64,000 bases of DNA, from positions 58,958,975 to 59,022,974 of the forward strand of contig CM055100.1 in the NCBI GenBank assembly GCA_029204225.1, in the 5' to 3' direction. Position numbers and translations under genes: made by a program. Positions 1 through 24,172 of the stretch are shown one piece after another; position 1 is the first letter of the stretch; each line of letters opens with the position of its first letter. The notes beneath the pieces were generated by a model, which was given only the letters and a program-made list of their open reading frames with translations, ran no database searches and was not told the origin of the DNA. This stretch comes from Diphasiastrum complanatum. Taxonomy: Eukaryota; Streptophyta; Lycopodiopsida; Lycopodiales; Lycopodiaceae.

Positions 1-818
1 TTTATACTAACTCTCGCAAGCTTCATCACTGATGTAATTTGACACTCTGAATCGATTGAGAGGGTCTGCGAGAGTTCTTACTGGAAGGATTTGCTAGATC
101 TTCACTTTTTAGTGATTTTTTTGCACTTAAATCCAATTTTCTGCTCACTGGAATCAAACTAACTCTTGCAAGCTCTTCTATGTCCTAGTCTCACTGAGAT
201 GGAACTTCAGAATCCTCTACGAGAGTTCTTGATCACTGGAACTAAAAATTTCACTGTCTACGAGGGTTCATTGGTACTTTCCCATCTTTTTTTCACTGGG
301 AACTCTCGCACAAGCACTTAATCATGAAACTAACTCTTGCAAGCTTCTCTGTGTCTCGGTCTCACTGAGATGGAACTTCAGAGGGCTCTGCGAGAGTTCT
401 TAGGAAGATTTGAATTTTTTATGATTTTTTTCTGATTTTTACAATGTGCTTGGAACTAACTCTCGCAGGCTTCTATGCAGGTCTGGGACAGTACCCTGGA
501 GCTGCTGCCAGTCATGCAAGGGTTAATTCTCACTGATTCTGAAATATAAAAATCTGATGAGTTTTTTGGCTCTTTTTCTCTCCAAAATGCAGATTGGTGT
601 GTTTTTTGAGTTTTTTGGATGATTGGTTTGGGTTTCAAGCCCTTAGAGGTTGTTCAGGGCCTCCTCTACCCTCTCACACCTCCTCCGCTAGCTGTGAACA
701 GTCTAAACACAAAAAAAAAATACAGAAAACTAACTCTAAACTCCCAAAAATCTACCTAAACTACTCTAAAAAGCAAGAAAATAGCTAAAATGCAACTAAA
801 CTAGTTAGTGGAAACCTA
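1..818 (-). mobile_element. Untranslated leader of a Ty3/gypsy (Tat-like) element, with inverted 10-mers
   Basis: Read on the minus strand, this is the sequence directly after a tRNA-Asp primer binding site, so it is the 5' leader of a gypsy element. It holds no convincing coding frame. Its main feature is a 10-base motif, TGCGAGAGTT, or close variants, that recurs in both orientations, for example forward-strand AACTCTCGCA at 9-18 and 454-463 and TGCGAGAGTT at 67-76 and about 387. The same motif family recurs in the related leader at 25.2-25.8 kb, which places both in one gypsy family. The element is cut by the left edge of the window. Confidence 0.6.
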
Positions 819-836
819 TCCCCGGCAACGGCGCCA
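819..836 (-). promoter_or_regulatory. Primer binding site complementary to tRNA-Asp
   Basis: The minus strand reads TGGCGCCGTTGCCGGGGA. This is the exact complement of the 3' end of plant tRNA-Asp including CCA. It is a known primer site of Tat/Ogre/Athila-like gypsy elements. One base (837) separates it from a TG/CA terminus at 838, as expected for the edge of an LTR. It fixes the element's orientation: LTR to the right, internal region to the left. Confidence 0.85.
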
Positions 837-837
837 C

Positions 838-1684
838 TGTGGGGTCAAGATCTTTTTCGTAGTATAGCCCTTCCACCTGTCAACAAAGGTTAGATCACTG
901 GATAGGTGCCTAACTATGCATAGATGCTACTTTTAGTTAAATTCCTACTTTCTCCCATAACTCTACTCACCATTATACTACTCCTCTTTAACTCTACTCC
1001 TCTACACTAACATTCATCATAGTTTTGGTTGAAGGGAAGGTATGGAGAAGAAGAGATTGAGAAGATAAGAGAAAGAGAGAGAAAGAGAGTGAGGGTGGAG
1101 GTTAGCTCAAATGCTCCTTATGCTTGCTAATGGAAAAACGTTCACTATGGCAAACAATAAAACATGGAAATGGAAAGCAATAGAAAACACAACCAAGAGC
1201 AATAGCAAGTAGTGAAGAGCAAATGAGGATGCTTCTCTTCCAAAAATAGTAGAGTTTCCTCCTTCTCATTAAGCATAAAAATAGTTTGCAAATGGTGCCT
1301 TTTTATAAAATGGGAAAGGCCCTTGCCCCTTTCTCAAATGCCAATCTCTAAACTTAAAACATGTTAGAGCCTAATGATCGAGTTCTGACAATTGATTCCT
1401 ACAGTCATTTAGTTGATCAGTCAGCGAGCTGATCTAAAAGAGAGCTCCTTGATCAACGACTCTTATTGATAAACTCACGCTCCTCCTCCTCCTGATCCGG
1501 TGACTCCTAAATCAGCATTTTGATAGTGTGCCAAGGATTGAGGAGGAGAGACCTTCTCAAATTGTGATTCCAAAAATAAACTCAAGAAATATGGTTGAAT
1601 CCATGTGGCTCACATTCAAGGGAAAGAGGAGCATATCTCATGTGGTATACATCTCATACTTACTTCTCTTATGTCATTTGGTAA
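838..1684 (-). mobile_element. Putative 5' LTR of the tRNA-Asp-primed gypsy element plus unassigned flank
   Basis: The stretch right of the primer site should be the 5' LTR; on the minus strand it ends in CCCCACA. I could not find its other edge by eye, so the right limit is only the start of the next open frame. It contains a purine-rich run near 1040-1100 and no coding frame. Confidence 0.4.
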
Positions 1685-2308
1685 ATCAATTTGCTTAGTG
1701 AGATCATTGCATCTCAAAATTGGAGTAAAGCCATACTAGTTGAGTATGAAGTCTCTCTTGAGAACATAGATGATGTTCTTAAAACATTGAAATTGATTTT
1801 AAATCAATTAGAAAGCAAATGGTTATTTCATCAAATGTATGCTCTTGAGTCATGCAAGAGCAAAAGTGATTTGTTCACTCATAGTTTGAAAATTTGTATT
1901 GAGGCAAATTGTAAACTCTTTATGAGAGTAAGTGAATCATCTTCTAAAGACACTTATCTCCATAATGAAGTCTTAACCCTCATTGGATCTGAGATTAGCA
2001 TGGTAAACAAGCATAAATATATGATGCAAACACTTTGTTATTATAGCATGCATAGTCTTGCCAATTTGGATGAGTCTAATTCTGTAGATCATGGTAACAT
2101 GATGTTAGATCTTTGTGATCCTAATAAATCAAGAAGAAATCTTTATTTTCTCATGGAGGAGCATGCACATGAAAAAGGAGCAAGCCTCAAAGTCAAGCAC
2201 CTACATGAAATTTGGAAGGAATCAATTTCGAAGATGCTAGGATGGTGCAAAATTCTCAAGTTCATCAAAGATGTCAACATCAAAGAAGCACTATCATGGA
2301 TATGGTGA
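1685..2308 (+). CDS. Hypothetical open frame inside a retroelement-like unit
   Basis: An open frame of about 205 codons follows a stop at 1682-1684. It has no ATG at its beginning, so it is probably a fragment. The product is leucine- and serine-rich with segments such as LEESKS-like acidic and basic patches, and shows no domain, zinc knuckle, protease or polymerase motif that I recognise. It lies about 120 bases upstream of a family C copia LTR, the position of the 3' end of an element's internal region. A similarly unexplained frame precedes the same LTR type at 33.0-33.5 kb, which suggests this frame belongs to a non-autonomous member of that family. Function unknown. Confidence 0.35.
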   Translation: MNLLSEIIASQNWSKAILVEYEVSLENIDDVLKTLKLILNQLESKWLFHQMYALESCKSKSDLFTHSLKICIEANCKLFMRVSESSSKDTYLHNEVLTLIGSEISMVNKHKYMMQTLCYYSMHSLANLDESNSVDHGNMMLDLCDPNKSRRNLYFLMEEHAHEKGASLKVKHLHEIWKESISKMLGWCKILKFIKDVNIKEALSWIW

Positions 2309-2431
2309 TTTCAGATCAACATCAAGCTCATTGGCTGATCTTCACACCTTTTGGACCAGCAAAGACCAATTCAGCCCATGGAGTCAAGTTCAAGATCGTC
2401 ATGTTTTCCATCAAGCTAGATTTTTGAGGAG

Positions 2432-3215
2432 TGTGAAAAATGCAAAAATAAGCTTGGTAGAGGCCAAAAATCTTGTACATAGATAAACACGTGTGTGGAG
2501 CCTGTTCCCACGTGTGAAACTAGTGTACTTGTCATGTACCATAATCGTATAGGATGTACATATGATTTAATTCAAGTTCTAGTGGCTAAAAAGGCCAAAA
2601 ACTAGTTTTCTAAACATATGACACATGGCATCAATCTATTAATTGCATGAGCCACATCCTTTGGTTAGGTGTCATATCCCATGTGTAGAGGACAGCTCAG
2701 ACGTGTGGAATAAGCTGAAGTAGGCGAATTTTGAGTTCTAGAAGATTTCCAAGTAGATCTCCATATAGAAGAAAAACAAACCAAAAGTGCTCAAAATGGA
2801 AGGTTTTGTCCAAGTGTCAGTTTTGCATGATGAATCATCATATGACAAAGCACCTTCACACATGTGAGATCAGAGGGCTGATCAGTACCACGAGCTCCCA
2901 CTTATTGTATATATAGAGCCACATTTGTCCATAATCATTGTGAGACACCAATCTTGGTTTTGGAAGCAATTTTGAGTGATTCTCTCCATTTGTCTACATT
3001 TGTTTTGATTGTTTTGAGGTTCTATCAATGTGTACTTGATTTTCAGGTTGGAATCCGTACTCAGACAGTGTTTCACACGTGTGAAACCATAAAGTACACT
3101 TACCTTCAATTAATGATTGTTCTTGTTAGGATTTTGTGTCTAGAATTGATCTAGATGATCTTAATCTAAAATAGATTAATAGATCAAGTAATTTGACAAC
3201 CAATCCCTCTTGAGG
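2432..3215 (+). mobile_element. Copia-type LTR, family C (copy 1)
   Basis: Starts at TGTGAAAAAT after a purine-rich GAGGAG tract and resembles the LTR at 34014-34830 over several blocks. Shared landmarks are the ACGTGTGGAGCC block near 2490 (34098 in the other copy), the CACACGTGTGA block near 3075 (34690), and the CAACCAAT block near 3200. The right edge is approximate. No matching left LTR is evident, so it may be a truncated element or near-solo LTR. Confidence 0.5.
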
Positions 3216-4423
3216 ATCAGATTAGGATCCACTCTTGCTCCTTTTTTGTACTTTTTCCACAATAATAATGTGATTTTCATAACTACAAGCACACCCCATT
3301 TTCTAGTCCAAGCAATAGCAATACATTTTCCAATGTGACATATTTAAATTTGGTCTACACAAGTTGACACTCCATTATTTTCAATCTCAATTATTGTGTT
3401 TGTCCATGGTTGTTGCTTGAAAAGAGTATTACACACAAGCTCTTTACTAATGTGTGAAGCATTGCATGGTTGAAACTTTCTACAGCCAATAGGACTCCTA
3501 AAAGATGGATCATAGATGGGTTGAGACCGATGCTCAAAAGAACCTTTTACTCATGATGAAAAACTACAAAATTAGAAACTCTTATTGAAGGAAAAAAAAA
3601 AAGTAACGTTTTTTCTTTTTCTTCTATAATTTTTAGATTTAGAATATCTACATGTGTTGTCTCTTTATGCTCATGAGCCTACCAATTTTGAGTCTCTATT
3701 ATGAGACACATTTAAAGGTATGGGCTTTCAATATACAACTAATAACTATTACCATTACCCACAATCACACAATAACAAAGTGGGTAGTTCAATGTACAAG
3801 TTATCTTCATTTCTCTTTGTCACTTGTCATATCCTAGGATAGGGCTTAACAAGTTCAATTTCTAGTTTTAAATCATCCATTCAAAATGGCCCGTGTACCA
3901 TTTTAATAATGTGGAAAACAATCAATATTCCAAAAGCTGAATGCCTCTCATTCCCTTAGGCAAGCCAAATTGCTACACCCCTTAAAGATTAAAAAATAAA
4001 GTAGTCCATTGTTCCCATTATAATTCAAGAAAGATGATGTATTTGGATAAATCCAAAAGTCAATGTGCTTATAAGTTTTTTCTCTCAAATCCATTATTCA
4101 TTTCCAACAAAAAGAAACACCATGGTGCATTTATTCATTAAAAAGTCTAATAAATACATTGATGAGAAAAATGTACACATCCCTAAGGGGAAGTTTAACA
4201 AAATGTGAGCTTAGATTCCGACTTTAAAAAGAAGGTGCAAAAACTATGATGATGTCAACGGGACTCTGCCAAGTGACTGCAACAGATCAGAAAAGTACAG
4301 AAGTGGTGAGTCGACTAATGAAAGGAGATGAGAATGTTTTGTTCAAGTTTTAATAGCGATCATTTTTACAATATATTCTAAGTGCAAAATGCATATATTC
4401 ATGAAAAACTTAACCATGCCACA
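3216..4423. other. No gene seen; AT-rich intergenic sequence
   Basis: Both strands carry frequent stops. A poly-A run lies near 3590-3602. I see no transposon ends, RNA gene or coding motif. Confidence 0.5.
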
Positions 4424-4450
4424 AGCATCACTAAAGACTCTAAAATTTGG

Positions 4451-4517
<67 letters not shown>

Positions 4518-4624
4518 ATATGCTACCTTACTTTCTGAACTATATGACAGTATAACTCTCACAAAGTTATGGCAATTCTACGAAATTCAAACCGTGAAGC
4601 ATCACTAAAGACTCTAAAATTTGG

Positions 4625-4673
<49 letters not shown>

Positions 4674-4752
4674 ATATGCTACCTTACTTTCTGAACTATA
4701 TGACAGTATAACTCTCACAAAGTTATGGCAATTCTACGAAATTCAAACTGTG
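4424..4752. repeat. Tandem duplication of a unit of about 170 bp containing (CT)n
   Basis: Two adjacent copies begin at GCATCACTAAAGACTC (about 4426 and 4598). Each continues through TTTGGC, a (CT)n tract (about 4451-4514 and 4625-4670), then a near-identical block that runs from AATATATGCTACC to GAAATTCAAAC. The copies differ mainly in tract length (about 64 and 46 bases) and a few substitutions, so the duplication is recent compared with the surrounding transposon fossils. Confidence 0.9.
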
Positions 4753-5906
4753 TGAGGACCAACTTACGAGTACTACTTCATTTACCTAATTAGTCTTACT
4801 ATGGCACCAAGAAAATAAGAGGGGTTTCTGGAGATGCACAGTAACTTGCCCACCAAGTTTTTGATAGACGGTGGGGATTGTGCCTTTTCCAGGTCTTTGA
4901 TCTAACAGTGGGCATTATGGCTCACTTGGTGCTTTGGTGTGTCCTTAGAAAACTATTCAAGGCCTCTTGGACAACGACCTACTTCCCTCTCACTTTTGCT
5001 GAGCTCTTCTTGCTTTATTTCCTCTCTTGCTACTCTGATTTCCAGCAGGTTTGATCTTGTCTCCATGCTGTGTATTGGTTTCCAGCTTGTTACATCATTA
5101 CGGACATAGAGGGCGATTTCAGGTGTATGATGCCCTACAAACCAGCGATCTACTTCTTTGAATGTCTGGTAAACTTCAGATGACTATTGGGGACACGATT
5201 CAATGTTGACTCTTCTTAACATAGTTAACATTTTCAACATTACAATCAGCGAGCTTAGTCTTTTGGAGAAAGACAGGAAAAATATATACATTAGAAACAG
5301 ATGAAATTGTTCTCTGAGATTATTTTTCTACAGAAACTACATCATATAAATAACTGTGTTGAGGGCGACTAATCAAAACAATGAGTCTGACTTTGGTTAG
5401 TTAAGATTGTGAAACCTAAAATAGGTCAAAAAACCATCAAGATAATCAAAGTTTGTGTAAAATGCCGCTGAAGCTCAATGATAAAATTACTCCTACAGAT
5501 TTTACTCCTACAGATTCTGGACTATGTATATATACAGGGAGTCAAGTCATTTGAGTCCTTTGTCTTGTCTTTATGCGAGAAAGCACAAAGAAAATAGACA
5601 GCTGATAGTTTCCCATCTGATTAATGAAGTTAAAACATAAACAGAACTAGGTACCAACCAAGTTATTACTTACCCAGGTGACACATACAAGAGAAATAAC
5701 TTGGACCAAAATCAAGCACAGTGCATGCACATACTCCAATGGTGATATTATTACTTTTGAAAACAGCAGGACAACAAAGGAAAACATGAAAAGCGAATAG
5801 GAATAATGAAGGTAAAACCCCTCTTCTTTCATGTTATCCTTGTCAATGTCTTCTTCAACCATTGTAATAAAGGATTTCACTGAAGCTGTGTAGAATCAAC
5901 AGATAA
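4753..5906. other. 3' flank and probable 3' UTR side of the SPRTN gene
   Basis: Lies just downstream of the SPRTN stop codon, which is read leftward. A minus-strand open frame at 5647-5880 is rich in hydrophobic residues and has no support. No clear polyadenylation hexamer lies close to the stop; the nearest AAATAAA on the minus strand is around 5012. I see no other gene. Confidence 0.4.
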
Positions 5907-19533
<13,627 letters not shown>

Positions 19534-19576
19534 TCTTCTAAATTTTACTTCCTACGAGAATGCTCGCTCGCTCGCG

Positions 19577-19624
<48 letters not shown>

Positions 19625-20290
19625 GCCCTTAGGTTCCAGCCACGTGTCGGTATAATTCTAATGTTTCAAAATCTCGAAGCGGGAGGGTATAATTTCCAAC
19701 GTCGAGAAGAGCCAGGTCCAAGGAACCTTAGGGGCAAGTCCCCATTGACCCAAGGAGGGGTGGCCCTTAGCTCAACCAAAGATGCACATAGCGGTTTAGG
19801 ATTTTGCCTATCTATGTTCCCTTTGAAATGTTCACTATTCACAAATGGATACTAAAGTTTTCATGGTGATTTGGCAACTAAAATTTGTGATTTGTGACAA
19901 TGTTGGAGTCAATGGGGACACCATCCAAAAAGATCGTGCATATTAAAAAATCTATCTCAAACTAATAAAGACAAGCTTTTTTTATCCTCTTCTCCAACGT
20001 GAAAACAATTTTCACTTTTTTTAACGTAAACTTTTTTACATGCACCTTTTAAGTGATTTGCTTTCTCACTTACTTTCCAGCTCATTGCACTAATTGAGGC
20101 ACCATCATTTCCTTTGCAATAAAGAAAAAACTAAGATTACATTTGAAAAAATGTGCTTAAAAGAATGGTCTTAAACAAAATGTACAAGCAGTAATAAGGG
20201 AGAATATAACTGTAAAGGGGATGGGTTGAGCTAACATGCTAAAGAATCATATTCAGCACGATGAGTATGAAGAAGAAGACCTCTTTGAAG
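19534..20290 (-). promoter_or_regulatory. SPRTN 5' UTR and upstream region with a (GA)n tract
   Basis: The 750 bases upstream of the SPRTN start are not occupied by a recognised element. On the coding strand a (GA)n tract (19580-19621) lies about 50 bases before the ATG, followed upstream by CG-rich GCGCGC/GAGC words. GA-rich leaders are common in plant promoters and can bind GAGA-binding (BPC) factors; that role is inferred. No TATA box was assigned. Confidence 0.45.
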
Positions 20291-20299
20291 AAGAAGAGT

Positions 20300-21413
20300 T
20301 ATAGGCACTTGCTCCACGCCAACCAGGGACAGTACCACCAGGTCCTTCTGTTAATAGTAAGAGATGGGATAGTATTTCCATGGATTTCGTGGTTGGGTTA
20401 CCGCGGACAAATAAACAGCATGATGCAATTTGGGTTGTGGTCGACCGTCTTACTAAATTGGCTACGTTTATTTCGGTAAAGACCACCGCGAAAGCTTCTG
20501 ATTTAGCTCAGATATTTGTAGAACGTCTGTTTAGGCTTTACGGATTACCAAGTGATATTGTGAGCGATCGCGATCCGAAGTTCACCGGTCACTTTTGGTC
20601 GGCCGTATTCGCTAAACTAGAGACGACACTAAGCTTGGATTCTTCTGATCATCCTGAGACGGATGGACAGATGGAAAGAACAAATCAGACGATGGAACAA
20701 ATGCTTTGAGCATATGTTTCCAGACGGCAATCTGATTGGGAAAAGTACCTTCCATTGATCGAGTTTGTCTATAATAGCAGTAAGCATTCAGCTACCGGTT
20801 ATAGCCCGTTTATGCTTATGTACGGTTTTGAGCCTAGGTCACCCATCGTGGTTGAGACTCAAACAATCAAGTTTAAAGTAGCGGATTTCCTACACGATAT
20901 GCAGGAAATGCTATGGATTGCACGTGAAGTGCCCAGGATAGGGACAGACATTATGCAAATCTGAAAAGATCACCGAGAGACTTCCAAGTGGGAGATTGGG
21001 TATATTTAAGAATCCCGAAGAATTCAAGTGTAATGCGTACCGGCAAGCATTATAAGTTGTCCCCTAGATATAGAGGACCGTTTAAGATCTTGAAAAAGAT
21101 CGGATCCTTAGCGTACCAATTGGAACTTCCGGATGGATCGCAAGTGCATCCCGTATTTCACGTTAGTCATCTCAAAAAGAGTCTACGTGAAGGAGAGCAT
21201 CTTGGATCTAGAGATGAGTTGGACCTGTTGGATGAATCATCGGATGTATCTTGTCTTGAACCCAAAAAGATCTTGGATACAAGAACTAAACGATTGAGAA
21301 ATCGTATAGTTACCGAGCATCTGGTTCAATGGAGGGGATGTACTTATGATGACGATTCCTGGGAACAAGAAGGAAGATGCCTCGTTTCGCCTCATCGACT
21401 CGATCTCGTCTGA
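20300..21413 (+). mobile_element. Chromovirus (Ty3/gypsy) integrase with C-terminal chromodomain, truncated
   Basis: Integrase core: WDSISMDFVVGLP (about 20370), VVDRLTKLATFI, FRLYGLPSDIVSDRDPKFT, and SDHPETDGQMERTNQTMEQML with a stop at 20707-20709. It continues in frame as WEKYLPLIEFVYNSSKHSAT and YSPFMLMYGFEP. After a frameshift near 20965 comes GDWVYLRI, the GPFxILKKIGxxAYQLELP block and HPVFHVSHLKKSL. The chromodomain at about 21250-21380 has EPKKILDTRTKRLRNR, LVQWRG and SWEQE. Protease and RT are absent. The right end abuts a minus-strand copia at about 21400. Confidence 0.93.
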
Positions 21414-23957
21414 CATTGCCTACTTCCAGAATTCTCCCTCTGGACTCTGGATAACTTTTTGATATGTTGTTGGCTCTTCAATGAAGCTGCAGTATTCGAA
21501 CTGCATGTCTTCGCTCCATTGAAGATTATCAGAGTAGCGGTCTGGAGGTCTTCTTTGTGTTGTTGACCTTCTACGCTCGTTTCATCGCTTTTCGAATGTT
21601 TCTTGTTCGTGGGTTTGATCTTCTGCTTCTTGCTGCTCTAGAGTCTGTGGCTCTGCATTCTAATTTGATGTCTGTCCTTGATCTCCCTCTTGAATAGGCA
21701 GCAGTGTAAAGATCTCATGGCCTCTTTCGTCTTCCAGTTCAGGGAATGTGGACTCATCGAACTTCACATCTCTGCTCGAAACAACCTTCTTCATGGTTGG
21801 ATCGTAGAACATGTACACTTGTGTTTCGTTTGAATATCCGACCATGATTGTTTGCTCTGATTTGTCATCGAGCTTATTTCTTTTTTCTTTTGGAATGTGC
21901 TTATATGCTGCACATCCAAACACTCGTACATATGAGAGATCAAGTTTTCTACCTGTTCACATTTTGTATGGTGTCTTGTTATCTAGGGCTGTCATTGTTG
22001 ATCTGTTCTATAGGTGTACAGCTGCAGCTATTGCCTCAGTCCAAAATTGACCTGGCAATTGAGCTTGTGACATCATGCATCTGGCTCCTTCGACTAGCAT
22101 TCTGTTTCTTCTCTCTGCAACATCGTTGTATTCTGGTGTGTATGCAGGAGTGAACTGGTGTTCTATCCCCTGTTCCTCGTAGAATCTTAAAAATTCTTTG
22201 ATTTTGTATTCACCTCCATTGTCAGATCTAAGGATCTGTATCTTTTTTGAGGTGTGTCGCTCTACAAATGCCACAAACTTCTTGAAGGAATCAAACACTT
22301 TGGATTTTTCCTTTAAGTAGTAGATCGGTGGTCATTCGGCTGTAATCATCTATGAACGTCAGAAAATACCTCAAACCCGAGAGCAAATCCATCTTCATCG
22401 GTCCACAAACATTAGAGTGGACGAGCTCAAGAACTTTCTTGGCTCTTCTTCTCTCATGCGTGAATGGATTTTGATGTTGCCTGCCTTTTTGACAGGCTTC
22501 GCAAAATTCAGTTTCGGGCCTTGAAATCTTGAGACCTGTGACTATGTCTTTCTTGCACATGTCATGCAGGCTCCGCATGTTCAAATGATACATTCTCCTA
22601 TGCCAAAGCTGATCTTCATTTTCTGATGCATTTAATATGCTATCAGAGTTGCTGATTATCTTGGCCTAGTAGAGGTTTCTTTCTCTGCATTCGACCGTCA
22701 ACAACTTGTTTGTCGTTTTCTCAATCATACGGCTTGTGTTGTCGTCAAACAAAACTCGAATGCCAAGATCTGCCATCTTGGAGACAGATAGCAAATCTTT
22801 TATGAGTGAGGGCACATAGAGTGCTCGTGGCAGCTTTGCTTGGCTTGACAGTGTTCGCAGCTATAGAGTGCCGATGCCTTTGACATCATGTTTGCTCCCA
22901 TCACCTAGAATCACCGCTCTGTTATTTTTGAATTCTCGAAAGTCAATCAAGACTTTCTTGTTGCAGGTGATGTGTGACGTTGCTCCTGAATCAATGGCTA
23001 CATCATAGCCATGTTCAGTGTAGCTCTTTGAAGCTTCATCGAGTATCATGAAAGCTTCGTCACCTCTATCAGCATTCTTGAATGACTCTGCAACGTTTGC
23101 CTTTTCAGCTTTGTTCTTTCTTTTTGGGTTGAACCTGCAATCATATGCAGAGTGCCCCTTCTTCTTGCAGTGCATGCAAGGTATTGCTGGATTGAACCAG
23201 CATTTGTTTGTCATATGGCATGGTTTGTGACAGTGATTGTAGGAAGAAGATTGTTGATTCGAGGACTTCGTCTTCTCGAATCTTGGCTTGTTCTTGTTCT
23301 TGTTCTTTCCTTTCGTGAAGAGAGCCTTCTCTTGATCACTGCTTCTCTCTCCTTCGTCTCTCATCAGTCTCTCATCAACAACAAGACTGACTGATTTGTC
23401 GAATGTCATATTTGGCAAACTCAGTATGAGCATCCTTAAAGGCTGATAGGACGTCGGTAGGGATTTCATGAAGTACATCAACTACTGTGGTGCTGGGACC
23501 TGGTTCTCCTGTCCTGATGCAGCGAGTTGAGCGAAGATCGTTCTGATCTTCTCAATGCGCTGATCCAACTGGTTGCCATCCCATCGTATGGATTGCAGCT
23601 GATTGTGAAGGTGCATGACTGAAGCTACAGTCCTCACTTCATACTTCTGCTTTAATCTTTTTCACGCTGCATGGCTGCTTTTGCAGTCTTCAATCTGCAT
23701 GAGTAGATCTTCATTTATGGACGAAACGATGATTGCCATTGTGCGCTCATCTTTTCTGATCCATTCAGCTCTCCTCGGGTCTCCCTCTGGAGGTTGCACC
23801 TCTGAGAGTTTGATCACCGACCAGATGCCTTCGCCCTTCAGAAGTGTTTTGATCTTGATTGATTTCTACTCTTGTCTGGATTGTTGTAGCCATATTGTGT
23901 TGTCTAGTAAATCACTACTCAAATATCAGTAATGATAACCTGTAAGCTCTGATACCA
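21400..23957 (-). mobile_element. Copia element, family A: gag, PR, IN, start of RT (degenerate)
   Basis: Read leftward from the primer site at 23957. A gag start near 23893 is followed by MHLHNQLQSIRWDGNQLDQ-like gag blocks. Two zinc knuckles follow near 23150-23240 (CHKPCHMTNKC, degenerate, and CMHCKKKGHSAYDC). The protease retains IDSGATSHITC (about 22980). Pre-integrase MYHLNMRSLHDMC and GPMKMDLLSGLRYFLTFIDD lie at 22340-22593; LRSDNGGEYK and AERRNRMLVEGARCMM at about 22060-22230; MFGCAAYKHIPKEKRNKLD at about 21923. It ends in a connector and EFWKxAMSDEIES at about 21400. Frameshifts and stops are scattered; the RT catalytic part and RNase H are absent. Confidence 0.92.
23946..23957 (-). 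promoter_or_regulatory. Copia primer binding site (tRNA-Met type)
   Basis: The minus strand reads TGGTATCAGAGC, the standard plant copia site complementary to initiator tRNA-Met. It sits between LTR and gag. Confidence 0.9.
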
Positions 23958-24172
23958 TTCGCGAAATTGTCTTGTTCGTTTTCGTTTTCGTTGTCGCGAA
24001 CACAAATTTGTGTCTTTGAATTTTCTTTTGCGCGGAAGCTTCACAGGAACCTAGCATCACAGAACACATTCTATTCTAGCAATCAAGACAGATGGCGCAA
24101 GACCAAGAGATGCACGAAAAATAGAGCAATCGATTATGAGTTTGATTTTTAGAGCGAGATCATCAGTGTAAT
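23958..24172 (-). mobile_element. Partial 5' LTR of copia family A
   Basis: Its sequence is the reverse complement of 36480-36690, including the block around TGGCGCAAGACCAAGAGATGC and the terminal TTTCGCGA. Homology stops near 24172, so about three quarters of the LTR is missing. Confidence 0.85.

Noticed and set aside
5647-5880. Hydrophobic minus-strand frame just after the SPRTN stop, with an acceptor-like start
   Set aside because: SPRTN already ends with a complete UBZ4 finger and stop; the frame shows no domain and could be 3' UTR.
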